Source: Steromphala cineraria
Lineage: Eukaryota; Mollusca; Gastropoda; Trochida; Trochidae
DNA: 64,000 nt
Direction: 5' to 3'
Assembly: GCA_916613615.1 (NCBI GenBank)
Contig: OU744735.1
Span: 54,452,082 to 54,516,081 of the forward strand
In this document: one piece after another, positions 10,340 to 22,900 of the stretch
Position numbering within the stretch: position 1 is the stretch's first letter
Layout of the letters: each line of letters opens with the position of its first letter
Translations under genes and position numbers: made by a program
The notes under the pieces: generated by a model
Databases searched by the model: none
What the model saw: only the letters and a program-made list of their open reading frames with translations
Told to the model about the DNA's origin: nothing

Positions 10340-11643
10340 AACTCCTTCATCTCTCCAGAACCCTTGCTAGTATCATTCCGCCTAAGCTTGAGATTTTCTA
10401 TACGGACCGGACATTTAGCAATCTGATGGCCTTCCTGTTTGCAATAATAGCACTCACTGAGACCTGCTACACGTGGCCTTGACCTTTCCTGTCGTAACTC
10501 CTCCCTAAACTTTGACAACTTTTCATCGAAGAGCCGCGAAATATCCTCAAAGGTAAAGGTAGTAGGAGGACCTGTGCTAACAACTCTAGAGACCTGAGAT
10601 TCAACAGCATTCACCTGATTTACCTGGAAATCATACGGCTTCCTACTTCGACTACCCTCTAATGCCTCATACTCGACGGCGGAAGATATTGCTTCTTCTA
10701 AAGTCCGGGGATGACCAAAAGTAACCTTCTTCTTCATTTCAAAACTAGCCAACCCTGCCACAAATTGGTCAATCACCTGTAACTCCAAAGCCTCATAGGG
10801 TAAAGCCGGATAAGCTAAATGAGCCAACCTACGCAAATGGTACCCGTAATCTGAAGCTGTCTCGTCCTTAGCCTGCCTCCTATTCCTGAATTCACATCTA
10901 TAGGCCACCGAACGTTCTTTTGGATTGAACCTCTGAGTTAGTACAGAACGAACTGCATGGTAATCCGACAACTGCCCATAGGTCAAATTGCTTAACAACT
11001 TCTGCGCTGGTCCCCTAAGACACATGGTCAACTGCTGGGCCTTCTCTGAATCCGACCACTTATTCCACGAAGCCACCTGTTCGAAATGTACCATATAATC
11101 CTGCCAGTCGCTCGATCTGCTGTCAAACGTATCAGGATGCATCTCCCTGTGGGAAACCCTAGTTTTCTGATGCCTTCTCCTGAGCAATGGAACATCACTG
11201 GCCACCTCACTATCACTTTCACTACCCCTATCAGTCGACTCTACTCGAAACCTCCAGTGCCTAGGCTTCCCTGAATTCGGTAAAGACAGATATTGAGTTT
11301 CCTCTGCTTTATTCTCGTTAGCCAATGACTTTGTAAACCTGACCCTACTCCTCCTATCAGGCCAAGGGGTATCTAAACGAACTTTCCTTGAGGAATCGAG
11401 TCGAGAACACTCTTCTTGTTTCAGAAACCCATCATTCAAACCTCCCTGATCATCATGTGCCACATAGGAAGAACTGAAAGGATTGGTGACCTGTCGCTGT
11501 GGGGTGGAAGTGGGTGCCACTTCCTGTTCCGCCCAGCCCTGGCGGGAGGGGGAATACAGTGACCTCGTGCCATCCTCATTACCAGACAAAGTTTCATAAT
11601 TCCTAGAAGTAGGGCTAACGGAAAACAACTCACTATAGTCCAT
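10330..11643 (-). CDS. gag: Gag of the Ty3/gypsy element, one CCHC knuckle
   Basis: A 437-residue ORF starting at the first ATG after the primer-binding site and leader. Residues about 1-165 are polar and probably disordered. Residues about 170-320 form the retrotransposon Gag (capsid-like) domain, with DTFDSRSSDWQDYMVHFEQV and RFNPKERSVAYRCEFRNRRQ. A single CCHC zinc knuckle, CYYCKQEGHQIAKC, lies at 398-411. It packages the element RNA in cytoplasmic particles. The TAG stop sits directly behind the slippery heptamer, so most ribosomes would end here and a minority would make Gag-Pol. Confidence 0.93.
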   Translation of the reverse strand: MDYSELFSVSPTSRNYETLSGNEDGTRSLYSPSRQGWAEQEVAPTSTPQRQVTNPFSSSYVAHDDQGGLNDGFLKQEECSRLDSSRKVRLDTPWPDRRSRVRFTKSLANENKAEETQYLSLPNSGKPRHWRFRVESTDRGSESDSEVASDVPLLRRRHQKTRVSHREMHPDTFDSRSSDWQDYMVHFEQVASWNKWSDSEKAQQLTMCLRGPAQKLLSNLTYGQLSDYHAVRSVLTQRFNPKERSVAYRCEFRNRRQAKDETASDYGYHLRRLAHLAYPALPYEALELQVIDQFVAGLASFEMKKKVTFGHPRTLEEAISSAVEYEALEGSRSRKPYDFQVNQVNAVESQVSRVVSTGPPTTFTFEDISRLFDEKLSKFREELRQERSRPRVAGLSECYYCKQEGHQIAKCPVRIENLKLRRNDTSKGSGEMKELGN

Positions 11644-11787
11644 GATAGAACTAGAAACAAAAACTACTTGAATACAAATATCAACGAGATCACCTTATTC
11701 AAGGACAAAACCAAAAAAAAGAATTCCCAATAATAAATTACTACCTGAACAACCGAGAGAGAAGTTTATCATTCACCGACATGCTTT
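11644..11787 (-). other. Untranslated leader between primer site and gag
   Basis: About 144 nt, A/T-rich on the element strand, with no ORF. It would carry packaging signals; none can be recognised by eye. Confidence 0.6.
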
Positions 11788-11805
11788 ATCCGGGTCACGG
11801 CACCA
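11788..11805 (-). other. Primer-binding site matching tRNA-His
   Basis: On the minus strand, TGGTGCCGTGACCCGGAT begins 4 nt inside the 5' LTR. Its complement, ATCCGGGTCACGGCACCA, agrees with the 3' end of animal tRNA-His (known sequence ends GAGTCACGGCACCA), with at most one difference in the T-arm that may be a species difference. Confidence 0.85.
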
Positions 11806-11809
11806 AATC

Positions 11810-13279
11810 TGTAATAGTTCGAGTTTGGAGGTCGGGTGACTTTGCGTTGTGTGATTCTTAAGTTGTTAATTGGCCTTGACCTCCAAACTCATTCCATTAC
11901 TCCCAGTTGTTTCTTAGATAAAGCAGGATGAATGACAAACAGGAAAAGTTTAAATTATAATGTTTATTCAAAAAGTAACCAAAGAAAAACGATTTAACAA
12001 CTCCAAAAGATGGCAGATTCACATCATGGACGAGGTTCCAGTCTTCCACGTGGTAGGTCGCAACCTGGGGTCACAGCAAAGGTTCCGACTTCAGAATGAC
12101 ACTTCAGCAGTAAACAAACGTAACCTCCGTCAATTACATCTGACCTCGAGACATCAGCAAAGTGTATAACTTCACTTGAACTTATTTACAAACTCAGAAA
12201 CGTAGCGGCAAACATTAAGCAGACAAAACCACTAATATAAAATGAGATTAAACTGAATCAAAGCAAAGTGTATAACTTCACTTGAATTTATTCCACAAAC
12301 TCAGAAACGTAGCGGCAAACATTATGCAAATGAAACCACTAAATACGAACTCGGACTTTATGGCAGCAAAGTACAACTGTACTTGATCTAAATCACAAAC
12401 TCAGAAAGCTAGCGGCAAACATTATACAAATGAAACCACTAAATACGAACTCGGACTTTATGGCAGCAAAGTACAACTGTACTTGATCTAAGTCACAAAC
12501 TCAGAAAGCTAGCGGCAAACATTATACAAATGAAAGCACTGGATACGAACTCGGACTGAACGACAGCAAAGTATGTAACTTTGCTTGAACTATATCACAA
12601 ACTTTACAACTAGTGGCAAACACTATGCAAATGAAGCCACTAATACTCACTCAACTACTTTGAACTATAAGAAAATACATTTACAAACTGAAAAGTATAC
12701 TTATCCCTATTTCTTTCCTATCACTAATCTTTCTCTAAACAAACACAAGAGAAATAGACCCACCCCGCCGGCTAAGAAATGGATCTACCCCTCCCGTCTA
12801 ACCTTATAAATATATAACTAACTAAAAGCTTTATTATCTTAATTCATATTGAAATTAGGGCCGCTCTGTAAACAGAACGTACAGCTCTGAGAACAGAACT
12901 TGGCGGCGTGCTTAGAGCCTCACCTCGATCAGCTGGCTGATCGTCCAGACTGACGAATTACCCGCGCTACAGCGCTTAAATACCCCTCCGTAGTGAGTAC
13001 CCGGATCACCAAAGAAAGGAGGACAGCGATTGGCCAGCAACCCAGCCTCCCAACCAATCCGAGCGCTCCTAGTAAACAGCTACGGATGGTGCTAAAACAT
13101 GGCTACCACAACACAAGTGGACTGACTGACGACCTAGGATAGATTCAAATACTCACTAACGGAACAAGGGATATATAACACACTATTACTAAAGTAAGTA
13201 GCGATAAAACATCGAGCCGCACATGAAAACCAAACAAATGTCATAACCATTAGTAGTGTAGAAACTCACTTTTACCACA
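11810..13279 (-). repeat. 5' LTR of the Ty3/gypsy element
   Basis: A 1470-bp direct repeat of 3907-5376. A TATA-like motif at 12804-12815 (minus strand) could start genomic RNA synthesis. The same internal tandem units run from about 12156 to 12663. The right end abuts ATAT (13280-13283), the presumed target duplication. Confidence 0.95.
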
Positions 13280-14724
13280 ATATTCAATACACATGTTTAT
13301 TTACAAAATATCATACAACTAAAAGTTGACTCTGCCACATAGAGATAATGCATTGACTGTACAGAGCTCAAGTAAACTTTTGGTTCACAGATTAAAGTAC
13401 CCAACAAATGTACCAGTGCACTAGATGGTGTAATTGGTTGCTAGCATACTCAGAAACTGTCAAAAAGACGTCTCCAGCAAATTTATTGACCAAGGAAAAA
13501 ACGACAATGTTAATGCCTTAGTTCCTGGACTGATACGATATTTAGATAATTAATGTAGCCTGTGACCTCGTTGTAGCACAGTACTTTAAGTTTCTGAAGA
13601 AATATTATTTATTACGCTCAAAACTATAATATTTTAATATGCACTTTGGAAAAGACAATCATATTAAAATATAATATTTAATACTTATTAGTCACTTGAA
13701 ATATTTTTTTAAGAGTCATTCATCTTTGAACGTCTAAGAATTTTGGTCAAGGAAGGGGACTCCATCGCATCGTGGTAAATGTGAAAATCGGGACTGGGCT
13801 GCGGAAACAGGATTTCTCATTGTTTCCCTTAATTTTCTTATACAAATAATTTTTTTCATGTGTCTATGTATTTAAAAAGAAGTTCAACATTTATCTGACT
13901 ATTCGACTATGAAGTACCTGGAGAAGTTTGCACAAGCAGAACTTTGATGACTGGTGCTGATATCATCAAAACAGGTTTGGTTTTGTTAGTTGTATTTTCA
14001 GATATCATGAGCGGGTAATTATTAATTAAGTTTTGTTTTATATTCAGAATATTATTTCACATTTGGCTGACAATGAAAAACAAATATCATAGAATAATAA
14101 TCATTTCAACATCACATGGACACAGAACATTTATTTGATTTAGACAAAATAAGACAAATTCTGTAAGTAAATTTTCATATCATGAGGAATGGTAAAATGA
14201 AAAGTATACATTTGTTCAAATATTGAAGCAAATACACCAACATATTTATAATTGGAGTGATGCATGCAACCCTTAATTGCAATGATAATGCGTTTTACTT
14301 TAGCAAAAAAAATGATACAAAAACAGAACAGATATTTCTTTAATTATTATCTTTGAAACCCTATTTTACAAAATTCACAAACATATACCAACAAAATGAG
14401 ACGAAATTAGTAATTTAATTGAATAGAATATTAAACAACTAATTCAATACCTATTTCATAGACGTTTTTTATACCTTATCAAAGGAACATTATTTTTTAA
14501 GATAATTCGACCAATTAAACTTTTACTGCTAAAAGAGATTTTGTTTTCTTATTTCCTCTCTAAAAATAGAATGCTCCATACAAATAACAATGACTCGAAA
14601 GGTCACTTTCGCTGCTTTATATGGCATAAACAACTTGCAGAGACGACCTTATTCAGGTCCAAAAACGGACGTGCAAACACAATGTTGACATAACCTTGTT
14701 AAGAATTGAAGGTCAGCCATGTGA
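13280..14724. other. AT-rich intergenic stretch, nothing recognised
   Basis: High A/T content, many homopolymer runs and no open frame with recognisable content. This is the flank of the retrotransposon insertion. Confidence 0.5.
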
Positions 14725-15125
14725 TAGTTACTAGCATTGTAAATTGTATGCATCGGATAATGGCAGGGACACTTTGTCCGAGAGGCCAGTACGAGGCGGA
14801 GCCGAGAACTGGCTTGAGGACAAAGTGTCCCTGCCGTTATCCGATGCATACAATGTACTATGCTAGTAACTGACGTACATCTCACTTAATCCGAGTACAA
14901 TCAATCACAAAATTAATAGTTTTAAATAAAATTTCAATTTTCGATAACCTTCCAAGGGCCCCTTCACTTTTTTATGAATGAAGTTTGCAATACTATGAAT
15001 GGTGTACGAGCACATGCTTCTTGCTTGTCAAAGCGCGAGACTTCGTGCACTCCATGAATATGAGCCTGCTTCAAGACAAAGTTTCACAGGTTTTCCATTT
15101 CTGTTTCGATTTTGAAGGTAGGAGA
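14725..15125 (+). repeat. Dispersed repeat with long palindrome, copy 1
   Basis: An imperfect palindrome covers 14725-14872. The arm cores ATGCATCGGATAA...GGGACACTTTGTCC and the inverse enclose a GC-rich centre. The following about 250 bp (to about 15125) match, in inverse orientation, 52610-52900, which flanks a second copy of the palindrome. The shared palindrome plus flank shows a dispersed non-autonomous element. I found no terminal repeats or target duplication. Confidence 0.75.
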
Positions 15126-16835
15126 CGCGTTATTAGAGTTCTCATAGACAGCTTCATTTTGACAGTGGTTTCTACTTATGAAACTTTTCTCTTGGATTTC
15201 AATTAAAAAGTTATCCTTATCATTCCCATAACCAGGTTAGCCAAAAAAATATTATCTTATCTATGAAATAAATTGATTATGTATCATTATCAAATTATTT
15301 TGGATATTTCTAGACTTATTTTCCTAACATAACAAAAGTTTGGTGCAACACGAATCATTTAATTTTTATTTTTTGGTATCGTTTTTTTCTAGTGCAAACT
15401 AGTCTACAGTGTTATTAGGTGATTTTAATATTTTGCTTCACGCAAAATGTGTAGGTATTATGATTGTTTTCCAGCTTGTTTTATTTGATTATTGATACTT
15501 TCAGTTCACTTCTATGTCTTTGTTGTTGATTGATTGTATTAAACCTTGTGTAGGAAAGGTTTATAAAGTGTCCTTGCATCAGATGTCAGGACTCTTTGGC
15601 CTAAGAGTTCCCGATATCGATAATGAACAGGACACAATTATGAATGGTTGCCATGGACGACGAGGTCTAAGTGGGATGTTATATCAACTTAAAGCCCGAT
15701 GGTCATACTTACATGGGGTTCGTGATGAAACTTAGCAATTGAAAAAAAGAAATTCATCACTCGGTAGAAAAATCTTTCGTCGGAAGTTTGATATCATATT
15801 TACATGTTTTAATCAACAATAAAATACTTAATTAAGTACAGTAACCCCTCCACAAGTGCCATAGGTTTCAAGGAACCAGCTTTCAGTGACATCCTGTTAG
15901 TCAAGGTGGCCAACACAGCTCAATAAAATCCGCCTGCTTATTTCAACCGAATAATAAACTTTACAAGTTTTGTAGTGTGTCTGGCTTGGAAAATGTCGAA
16001 GATGAGCCATGAACTGGTCATCCATTTGATATCCGCAGAGGAAAATATCAACACTTTGTCTTGTAAGTAATGCCAGGAAGGTCTTGTGAAGAATTATAGC
16101 TAAAATGGATGGAATTATCATGAACACGCTCTCTTGGTATCAGAAATTAGAGGTTTCTCACCATATAATTAAAGCATAAGTTCAATGAATTAAACATGAG
16201 CCTTTGCTTATTTAAAATTGTACTAGCGCGTTAGGTCTCAAGAATGATACATCTGTAACTGAAGAAAAAAAGAAAAAACATGAAATTGTAAACCAGCAAG
16301 TTCTTGACAATTCTATCATGAAAGTGATGAAAACTCGATTTTAAACTCCTTTTTTTATTCTCCTGAAAAATAAAACGAGATCAATTAGATTGAACGTCTT
16401 TCGATTTTAGAACCGCGCAACGAGGCATTGGATTGAAACTAAGAACTTCTATTTTCCTGTTTATTGAGATGATTATTTTTTTTATTAAGCATGATTCATT
16501 TCCGTGTGTTAACGCAGAATGACAAAGTTGTTTGCAGTAAGTAAAGCATTTTAGTTGTACAGTTTTTCAAGGCATATATTTATGCATCTGAAGCAAATAG
16601 TCCATCACATACCTAAAAACTGACATTGTGTTACGGGCTCATGACCGAAAATAATATCAAAATGAGACGTAAAGAAATATGCCGATTCATGGCAAATTTA
16701 TGAATTGAAACGAATAACAAAACGACTGTTTCATAACTAAGAAGATCCCTGTGAACATTTTACAATATGTAAATACATATGAAAAGAAAGTGTACAATAG
16801 CTTGTTTAAAAATTGTTAATCATTCTTCTTGTTGA
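15126..16835. other. Intergenic sequence downstream of gene A; no gene seen
   Basis: AT-rich sequence between the palindromic repeat and the stop codon of gene A. Open frames here are short and have no recognisable motif. The 3' UTR of gene A must lie at its right end. Confidence 0.5.
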
Positions 16836-16955
16836 TCACGCTGTTGAGAAGATGATTCGGTCCATGTAAACATCTAGATTAGCAATAACTGTGTCTGGGT
16901 GTCTGTCAGAGGGTTGGTCATCCGCGGAGCCAAGGTAAGTCTCGTCAATGTATAC
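16836..16955 (-). CDS. Gene A exon 6: last galectin-like strands and stop
   Basis: 120 nt, acceptor TTCAG. It starts VYIDETYLGSADD and ends MDRIIFSTA with TGA at 16836-16838. It has the same length as gene B exon 6. Confidence 0.85.
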   Translation of the reverse strand, partial: VYIDETYLGSADDQPSDRHPDTVIANLDVYMDRIIFSTA

Positions 16956-19900
16956 CTGAATAATAACAGTAAAGTTAACATAATGCAACTTAAATTTTCA
17001 AGATATATTATCAAATGTAATGTTCAATGTAATACAAATCACGAATATGATAAGAGAAACCACGACCACTTAAGACTGCAGCGATAACGACATAGACGAG
17101 TAATGCTCCACTGAGAACATTGACTGATAAGATCGCATCTAAACTGACTTGGGTGATATGTCCAAATGTGAACGTTACAGGAATAATCCTACAACAAATG
17201 ATGTTTTGAGGTAAAGTTTGAATTTCGTATTATTCATTTTGATACATTGAAATGGAGAACTGATACACTATCTTTTGGTATAGAAATATAAACTATAACC
17301 AAACGGACTGCTCAATTGAAGAAGCTACCAAAACAATGCTTTATATCACCATACTGATAGGTGTGTACACGTATATTACAGATTAAATTGAAGTTTGAAA
17401 ATAAAATTGGACAAAAACTGATAATCTTTAGACCATTTGTTTGTTTGTATTTGCTCTTATATAATGTTAAATGAATAAACAAGTTTTCAAAAGGCAGTTT
17501 TACATAAAAATGAAACATTCACAAATTACAAAATATTCATATGCCGTCCTAAAGAAGACAAATGAGCCCAATCAAATACGTCAATTGAAGTCGTCCTACA
17601 TTTCTACATTGCCTTAACATAATTCTCCGCATTTCAGGGGTGATTATTTCTTAAGATTTACAGGGTAAGGAGAAAGTGAATCAGACATAGCTTTTCCAAT
17701 CTCCAACTGTAACCATTGCCTCTGAGGAACAGTAGATCTTCGAGTGGATGGAAGAACAAGGAATTGTGTTTTCAGCGCCCAAAAGAATTCTCAGTATCGT
17801 TACAGCATTGTTACATAATGGTCCTTATGGCAAGGCGGATAGTGATTTACAACATTAACCTATCATTCGGAACCCAACCGTTTAAACTGAATTCGAAATG
17901 AACAGTTACCTCATATGTTCCATTCTGGCGCACAATCTCGCACGTGAAGTTAACGCTGACTACGAAGGTGAGAGGAACCTGCAGGTGGGTGGTCCACGTC
18001 CCGTTCATCAGCTTGTGCAGGTAGAAGGTACCAGGCCTCGAGTCGGCTTGGAGTAATATTCCTGTTGTCTTGACTGTCATCACAAACCTGACAGGACAGA
18101 CATGATGGTCATGGAAATTGATTTCTAAAACAAGAATTTATCAAGATAAATTCATAGTAAAATTGTAAAGTTTCAATGAGAATTCAGGTCGAAAGGTCTT
18201 GATTAGCAATATACTTCTCTACGACGAATTAACAGATGAAAATTAAAATTCTTCGTTAAATCATGCATTTGGGAAATGCATGTACGAAAACTCATTTCAT
18301 TGGCACTGTTTTTTCCCAAAATAAACTTCATATATCTATATATCTATATTCAAATTGAGTGTCAAAAGAATAACAGCGGCAATTTCCTTCCTTCGTTTAT
18401 CCTCGGATGTTAACGTTACAGTGAATATGTTTCTGTGTCATTAAACACTTGCCTGATTATAACGTCACTTATATAATATATTACTTAAAGGCACAGTGTT
18501 ATATTACTGGCTTAGTCTTTGAGGGCTGAACACCTGTTCTTTTACTTAACACATTATTGAATTTGAGTGACTAAGTCTACTCTATTACTTTACTAGTATG
18601 TCGATTTTAAATCATCTACTCACAAATAAACATTTATTTTGAAAAACCTTGATCAGGTCATCTGCTACTGACGTCATAGCAGATTGTTTTGACGCCATTA
18701 CCATTATTTTTCGTGACGTCACTCAACAACTATACTTTATCCAGGAATAAGGGTTGGGAGGTGCTTTTAATTTTTAAGGTAACATTACTAGAAATGAGAC
18801 ATTAATAATGCATTTCATTATGTCAAGCTAGGTTTTGTTATCATTACCGAGTTAGTGTAGGCCTTCCCTCAAACCTGACTTTAAAACCTTCACTCATCGG
18901 ACATGGCATTGTTCCCTCAAACCGAATGGTCTGGAATTAAAGATAGGAAACCTGGTTTGAAGAATAGGTATAACGGTATGTTCAAATTCAATTGTTGTTA
19001 AATATGTCATCATCACAATAAATATTATCACGAGTACTTAAACCTGATCGTTTTACAGACCCAATTATAAGATCACTGTTATTAAAAATAAGGTTATATA
19101 TACCATTTTCAGAAAAAGGGTTGTACAGGATACGTACAGGATTGTGCCAGACTGCTCTGTTACAAGCTCCACTGAGTCCCTCCCAGGTTCCAAGCGAGGA
19201 GCACGTGTGAGTTGAGCTTGTTCCACAGAAGAGGAAATCAGACATACAGGTGTATTGAGTGACAGCGCCCTCGTATTGTCCAGTAGAAGACTTGTTAGCA
19301 TTGGCCAGATCAGGAGCAGGACCACATCCTAGGTGCTCATCTGTGAACAGCGTGTTTGTATATATCTCATTCATCTCTTTGTCTTTGTAATGATAAACTT
19401 GTAAATTAGGTTTGGTTGTGAATTGTTATAAGAACTTGAATTTTAAAAGATAAATGTTTTGAATTTCAGACGTGTCAAAACATCAATTATAATAACTACT
19501 TATTATGATTTTCAAATATTATTTTATTTACTATAATCTTCTACACGAATCTTAATCGATCAGAATACCGACTTTAAACCATAAATTGTGACTCCCATAA
19601 ATTCGTCATTATGGTATAATCCACAAAGGTATTAGGACATATGTACATAATTGTTTTATTAGTTTATTCTAAAATACCTGATGTAATTTGCTTGAGCTGC
19701 TTACATATACTCTGAAATCCGAAATTCCAAATGTATAATAAGTGAAGCTACTCCTGTGTATAATATTTCAACCTCGTCTAAGTTAAAATATAGAGAACTT
19801 GTATATAAAGATTGCATGCTTTCCTAGTTTTTCATAATGTTTTCAACAACCTATTGTATTTTTAATGGTTCTGTTTGCTGCCAATTAGAAAAACACATAT

Positions 19901-22900
19901 TTCAGTTTAGGAGAAATGGAACAGAGACAACTTCTTAAAGAATTCATTCAAAGTAAGTTGTTGCTTTAGTTTTGGTTATGGTTTCGCTAAAAAAGGGTTT
20001 CGATGTGTGTTGAGGGAAAAGTTTAAGGTTTGCAATGGTTTGTATATTTTATTGGAACACATGTAAAATGAAGGTTAGAGTTTGAAACATTTGAAACTTT
20101 TGAAACAATACAAAAGGTACAAGGTACCTGTAATACAACTCGGAATGTTGAATCTGTTAACAACACATCTGCTCCCACTTCCACATGCTATACCTTCACA
20201 TGGTCCGGCTAGACGCTGCAAGAAACATTTTATCAGTATTCTCACTATTAGGTTTTGGTGATAATTTTTTGTCTCTAAAGCCGTTTTAGTGAAACATATT
20301 CATTTCTTTACATGGTCCGGCATATCTCTGCAAGGATGATTTAACATTGGTAGATTTAGTACACAACCTTTTGCTCTCTATATATTCAAATTATTTTCGT
20401 CAAACCGAAATGGTCTAACGTAGGTCCATTGTTATTTTAGTATTCACTGAATGTTTATATGTTAAACAAAGTTAAGTGCCCCAACATTTGTTCAGCTGCA
20501 AAAGTCGAATGATAAGAAAGAAGACGATGTGGGTTGTGGACAAAATCGTTGGACATGATACAACCATAATTTAGCAGTTAAAGAAAGAAAATTTCATTTT
20601 CCGATGTGGGTAATTCAACCTTTTAAGCCCTCAGATCAAACTTTAGTATCAACATTTAAGTTAATAGTTACTACTTAGACCTCTAATTACCTCCAAAGTC
20701 GCAAATTTCTGAAGCGAAAGATCACGGAAACCTGTTTGGAACATGGTCAGCGTCATCTGTACTGACCCCTAGAAATCAATGTCAAATGTTTAATTGACGC
20801 ATTGAAAAGAATCCAGATATCATTTCAAAATCTCGTGACTCAAGCCTTTTCGTCAATAATTGACAATAACTGTTGAAAATAGGGATCCCATTTCAGCGAC
20901 CAGTGACCTTTTTATTTTGCACATAAAGGTCAGATGTATGAAAGTCAAGTTGGTAACACAAACGTTATTTTTGATATCTGACCCAGTTTTGTCACTACAC
21001 CCATATTCATTTTGAAAACTGAAAATACGCTTTATGAGCTTTGGCACCGCCATACAATCTTGAACTTCCTTTCTCTTTTACCACGGCCTCTTCATCCAAG
21101 GAGAGGGGAAGTGGATCTTACTTTTTTAAATATTATTTCTCGTAAGCAAAGAAAATCTATAAGTGTGGTCTATGCAAACGAGCTTGAGTTATGAAACAAC
21201 GTTTCTTTAAACACGTACTGTTATGCTTTCAAACGAATGTAGTTAACATAATTAATAAAATATATTTAAAACACCTCAATTTTCTGAAACATTCGTGTTT
21301 TAAAGCCTCTCTCACCAAATAATGACCATGGAGATTTAAAAAATAAACAAGTTTAGAAAAAAAGAATAAAACAAATATTAATATTAGATAATGATAATAA
21401 TGCAAAATCAACCCCTGGTTACACCTAATCAGCCAATTGGTTTTAATCTTATTAAGTCAGTGCAAGATGGAAAATATGAACAAAATCGTCTGGGGAGTTG
21501 TTGTATGTTGAGCATAATGTTTAAACATCGTGAATGAAATATTTGATAGTTTTAGTGTTATAAAATCAGAAACATGTAATTATTGATTCAGTCAATCTCT
21601 ATCTACACCTTAAAAGGTCACAGACCTTGCAATACAATTGCAGATTTTCTAAATGTTTGACCGGAAGAGTGAAAGAAGACATAATCAAACAAATGTCCTT
21701 ATGCGTTAATTATTTAAGTAAATTTCTCATACAGGAGTAAGCAGGGCAGACAATTAAAAGATTTTATCATCTATTTTCAGTCCAATATGTAAAAACTGTC
21801 ATATTTACTGAAGCTATTCTGTTTGAAGTAGTTATGTTCTCTCCAGGGATTCTGAACTCAATACGGGTTAATCTTTTCTGGTGTGAAAAATCTTTAGAGC
21901 CCCAACACCTAGAAACAAGTGAGGAATATAAGATTTACCTAAAGATAAATCCTTCTAAAAATAAGAATCTTTATAACAAGTTGCACATAATTAAAGGACG
22001 CTCTTGTCGATAGATTTCTGACTTGAAAAATCTATGATAGGTTGTTTGTAATAATAAATGATGAATATGTGTTAATTATATTATTTGTTGGGAACCATTG
22101 CTATTGGAAGAAAGTATACTTTCATTCTCTACAGAGTCATCAGTACTTATCACAAGTTTCGGTAATGGTGAAAGTATTGGGCACTTTGGGTGAAAAGTGC
22201 CAACTTTGGTAGATGTGTTGCTCTTTATGTACCAATATTTTAATAAACATTAACGGTCATCTGAAGTTCTTTCCAAAATGGTCGCTATTTTTAATATATA
22301 TATATTTATATATATTTATATATAAAAGCTTCATATTTCCTAAATTTGGTGCACAAAAAGTTTGATATTTTGCACTATTCTGCAGAAGTATTAGTTATAA
22401 TTCTGGTGTTGGACAGGATTACAATTCGTCCCCGCTCCTTTCTCAGCCTTTGTGAACTCTATGGTTAGGGTATTGATGAACTAAGAGGTTAACTTTAAAG
22501 GCACGCGACACGTTACACGTGACCCTATTCAACTGAAGTTATATTCTTCAAAAACAAAGATTTTAATCTTCGGAAGTGGCTGAGGCATAAACTCTTTGAT
22601 GACTGTCCATTTAGGTGGACATGCTTTTCCATGTACACATATTAAGGACTTGGTTATATTAAGGACTTGGTTAACATAGAATTGAAAAAATTACAGTTAC
22701 TCAAAAAATATGAATGTACCTCAAGCCTGTTTCATTTGAGCTTTTGACACAATGATTGTTCCAATCCAATAGTATGGTTCTGAATATGAGGTTTTGAAAA
22801 TATCTCCTTGATAGAAAAGTTACACCTAAAATTCCTAAAGAAATTGTTCAAATAGTTTGCAATGCTTAGTGAATCAGGGGGACAACCTTTCAAATAAGAA

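Larger units (their letters stand above)
3907..13279 (-). mobile_element. Complete Ty3/gypsy LTR retrotransposon with an additional ORF
   Basis: A 9373-bp element read on the minus strand. It has LTRs of exactly 1470 bp (11810-13279 as 5' LTR, 3907-5376 as 3' LTR), both starting TG and ending CA on the element strand, flanked by a possible 4-bp target duplication ATAT (3903-3906 and 13280-13283). Internal order: tRNA-His-type primer site, gag, pol (protease, RT, RNase H, integrase) through a -1 frameshift, a C2H2 zinc-finger ORF, polypurine tract. Reverse transcriptase before integrase places it in Ty3/gypsy (Metaviridae). Open frames and near-identical LTRs point to a recent, possibly active insertion. 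No envelope-like ORF was found. Confidence 0.95.

Noticed and set aside
15514..15735. 73-codon plus-strand frame downstream of gene A
   Set aside because: No recognisable domain or homology by eye; length is expected by chance.
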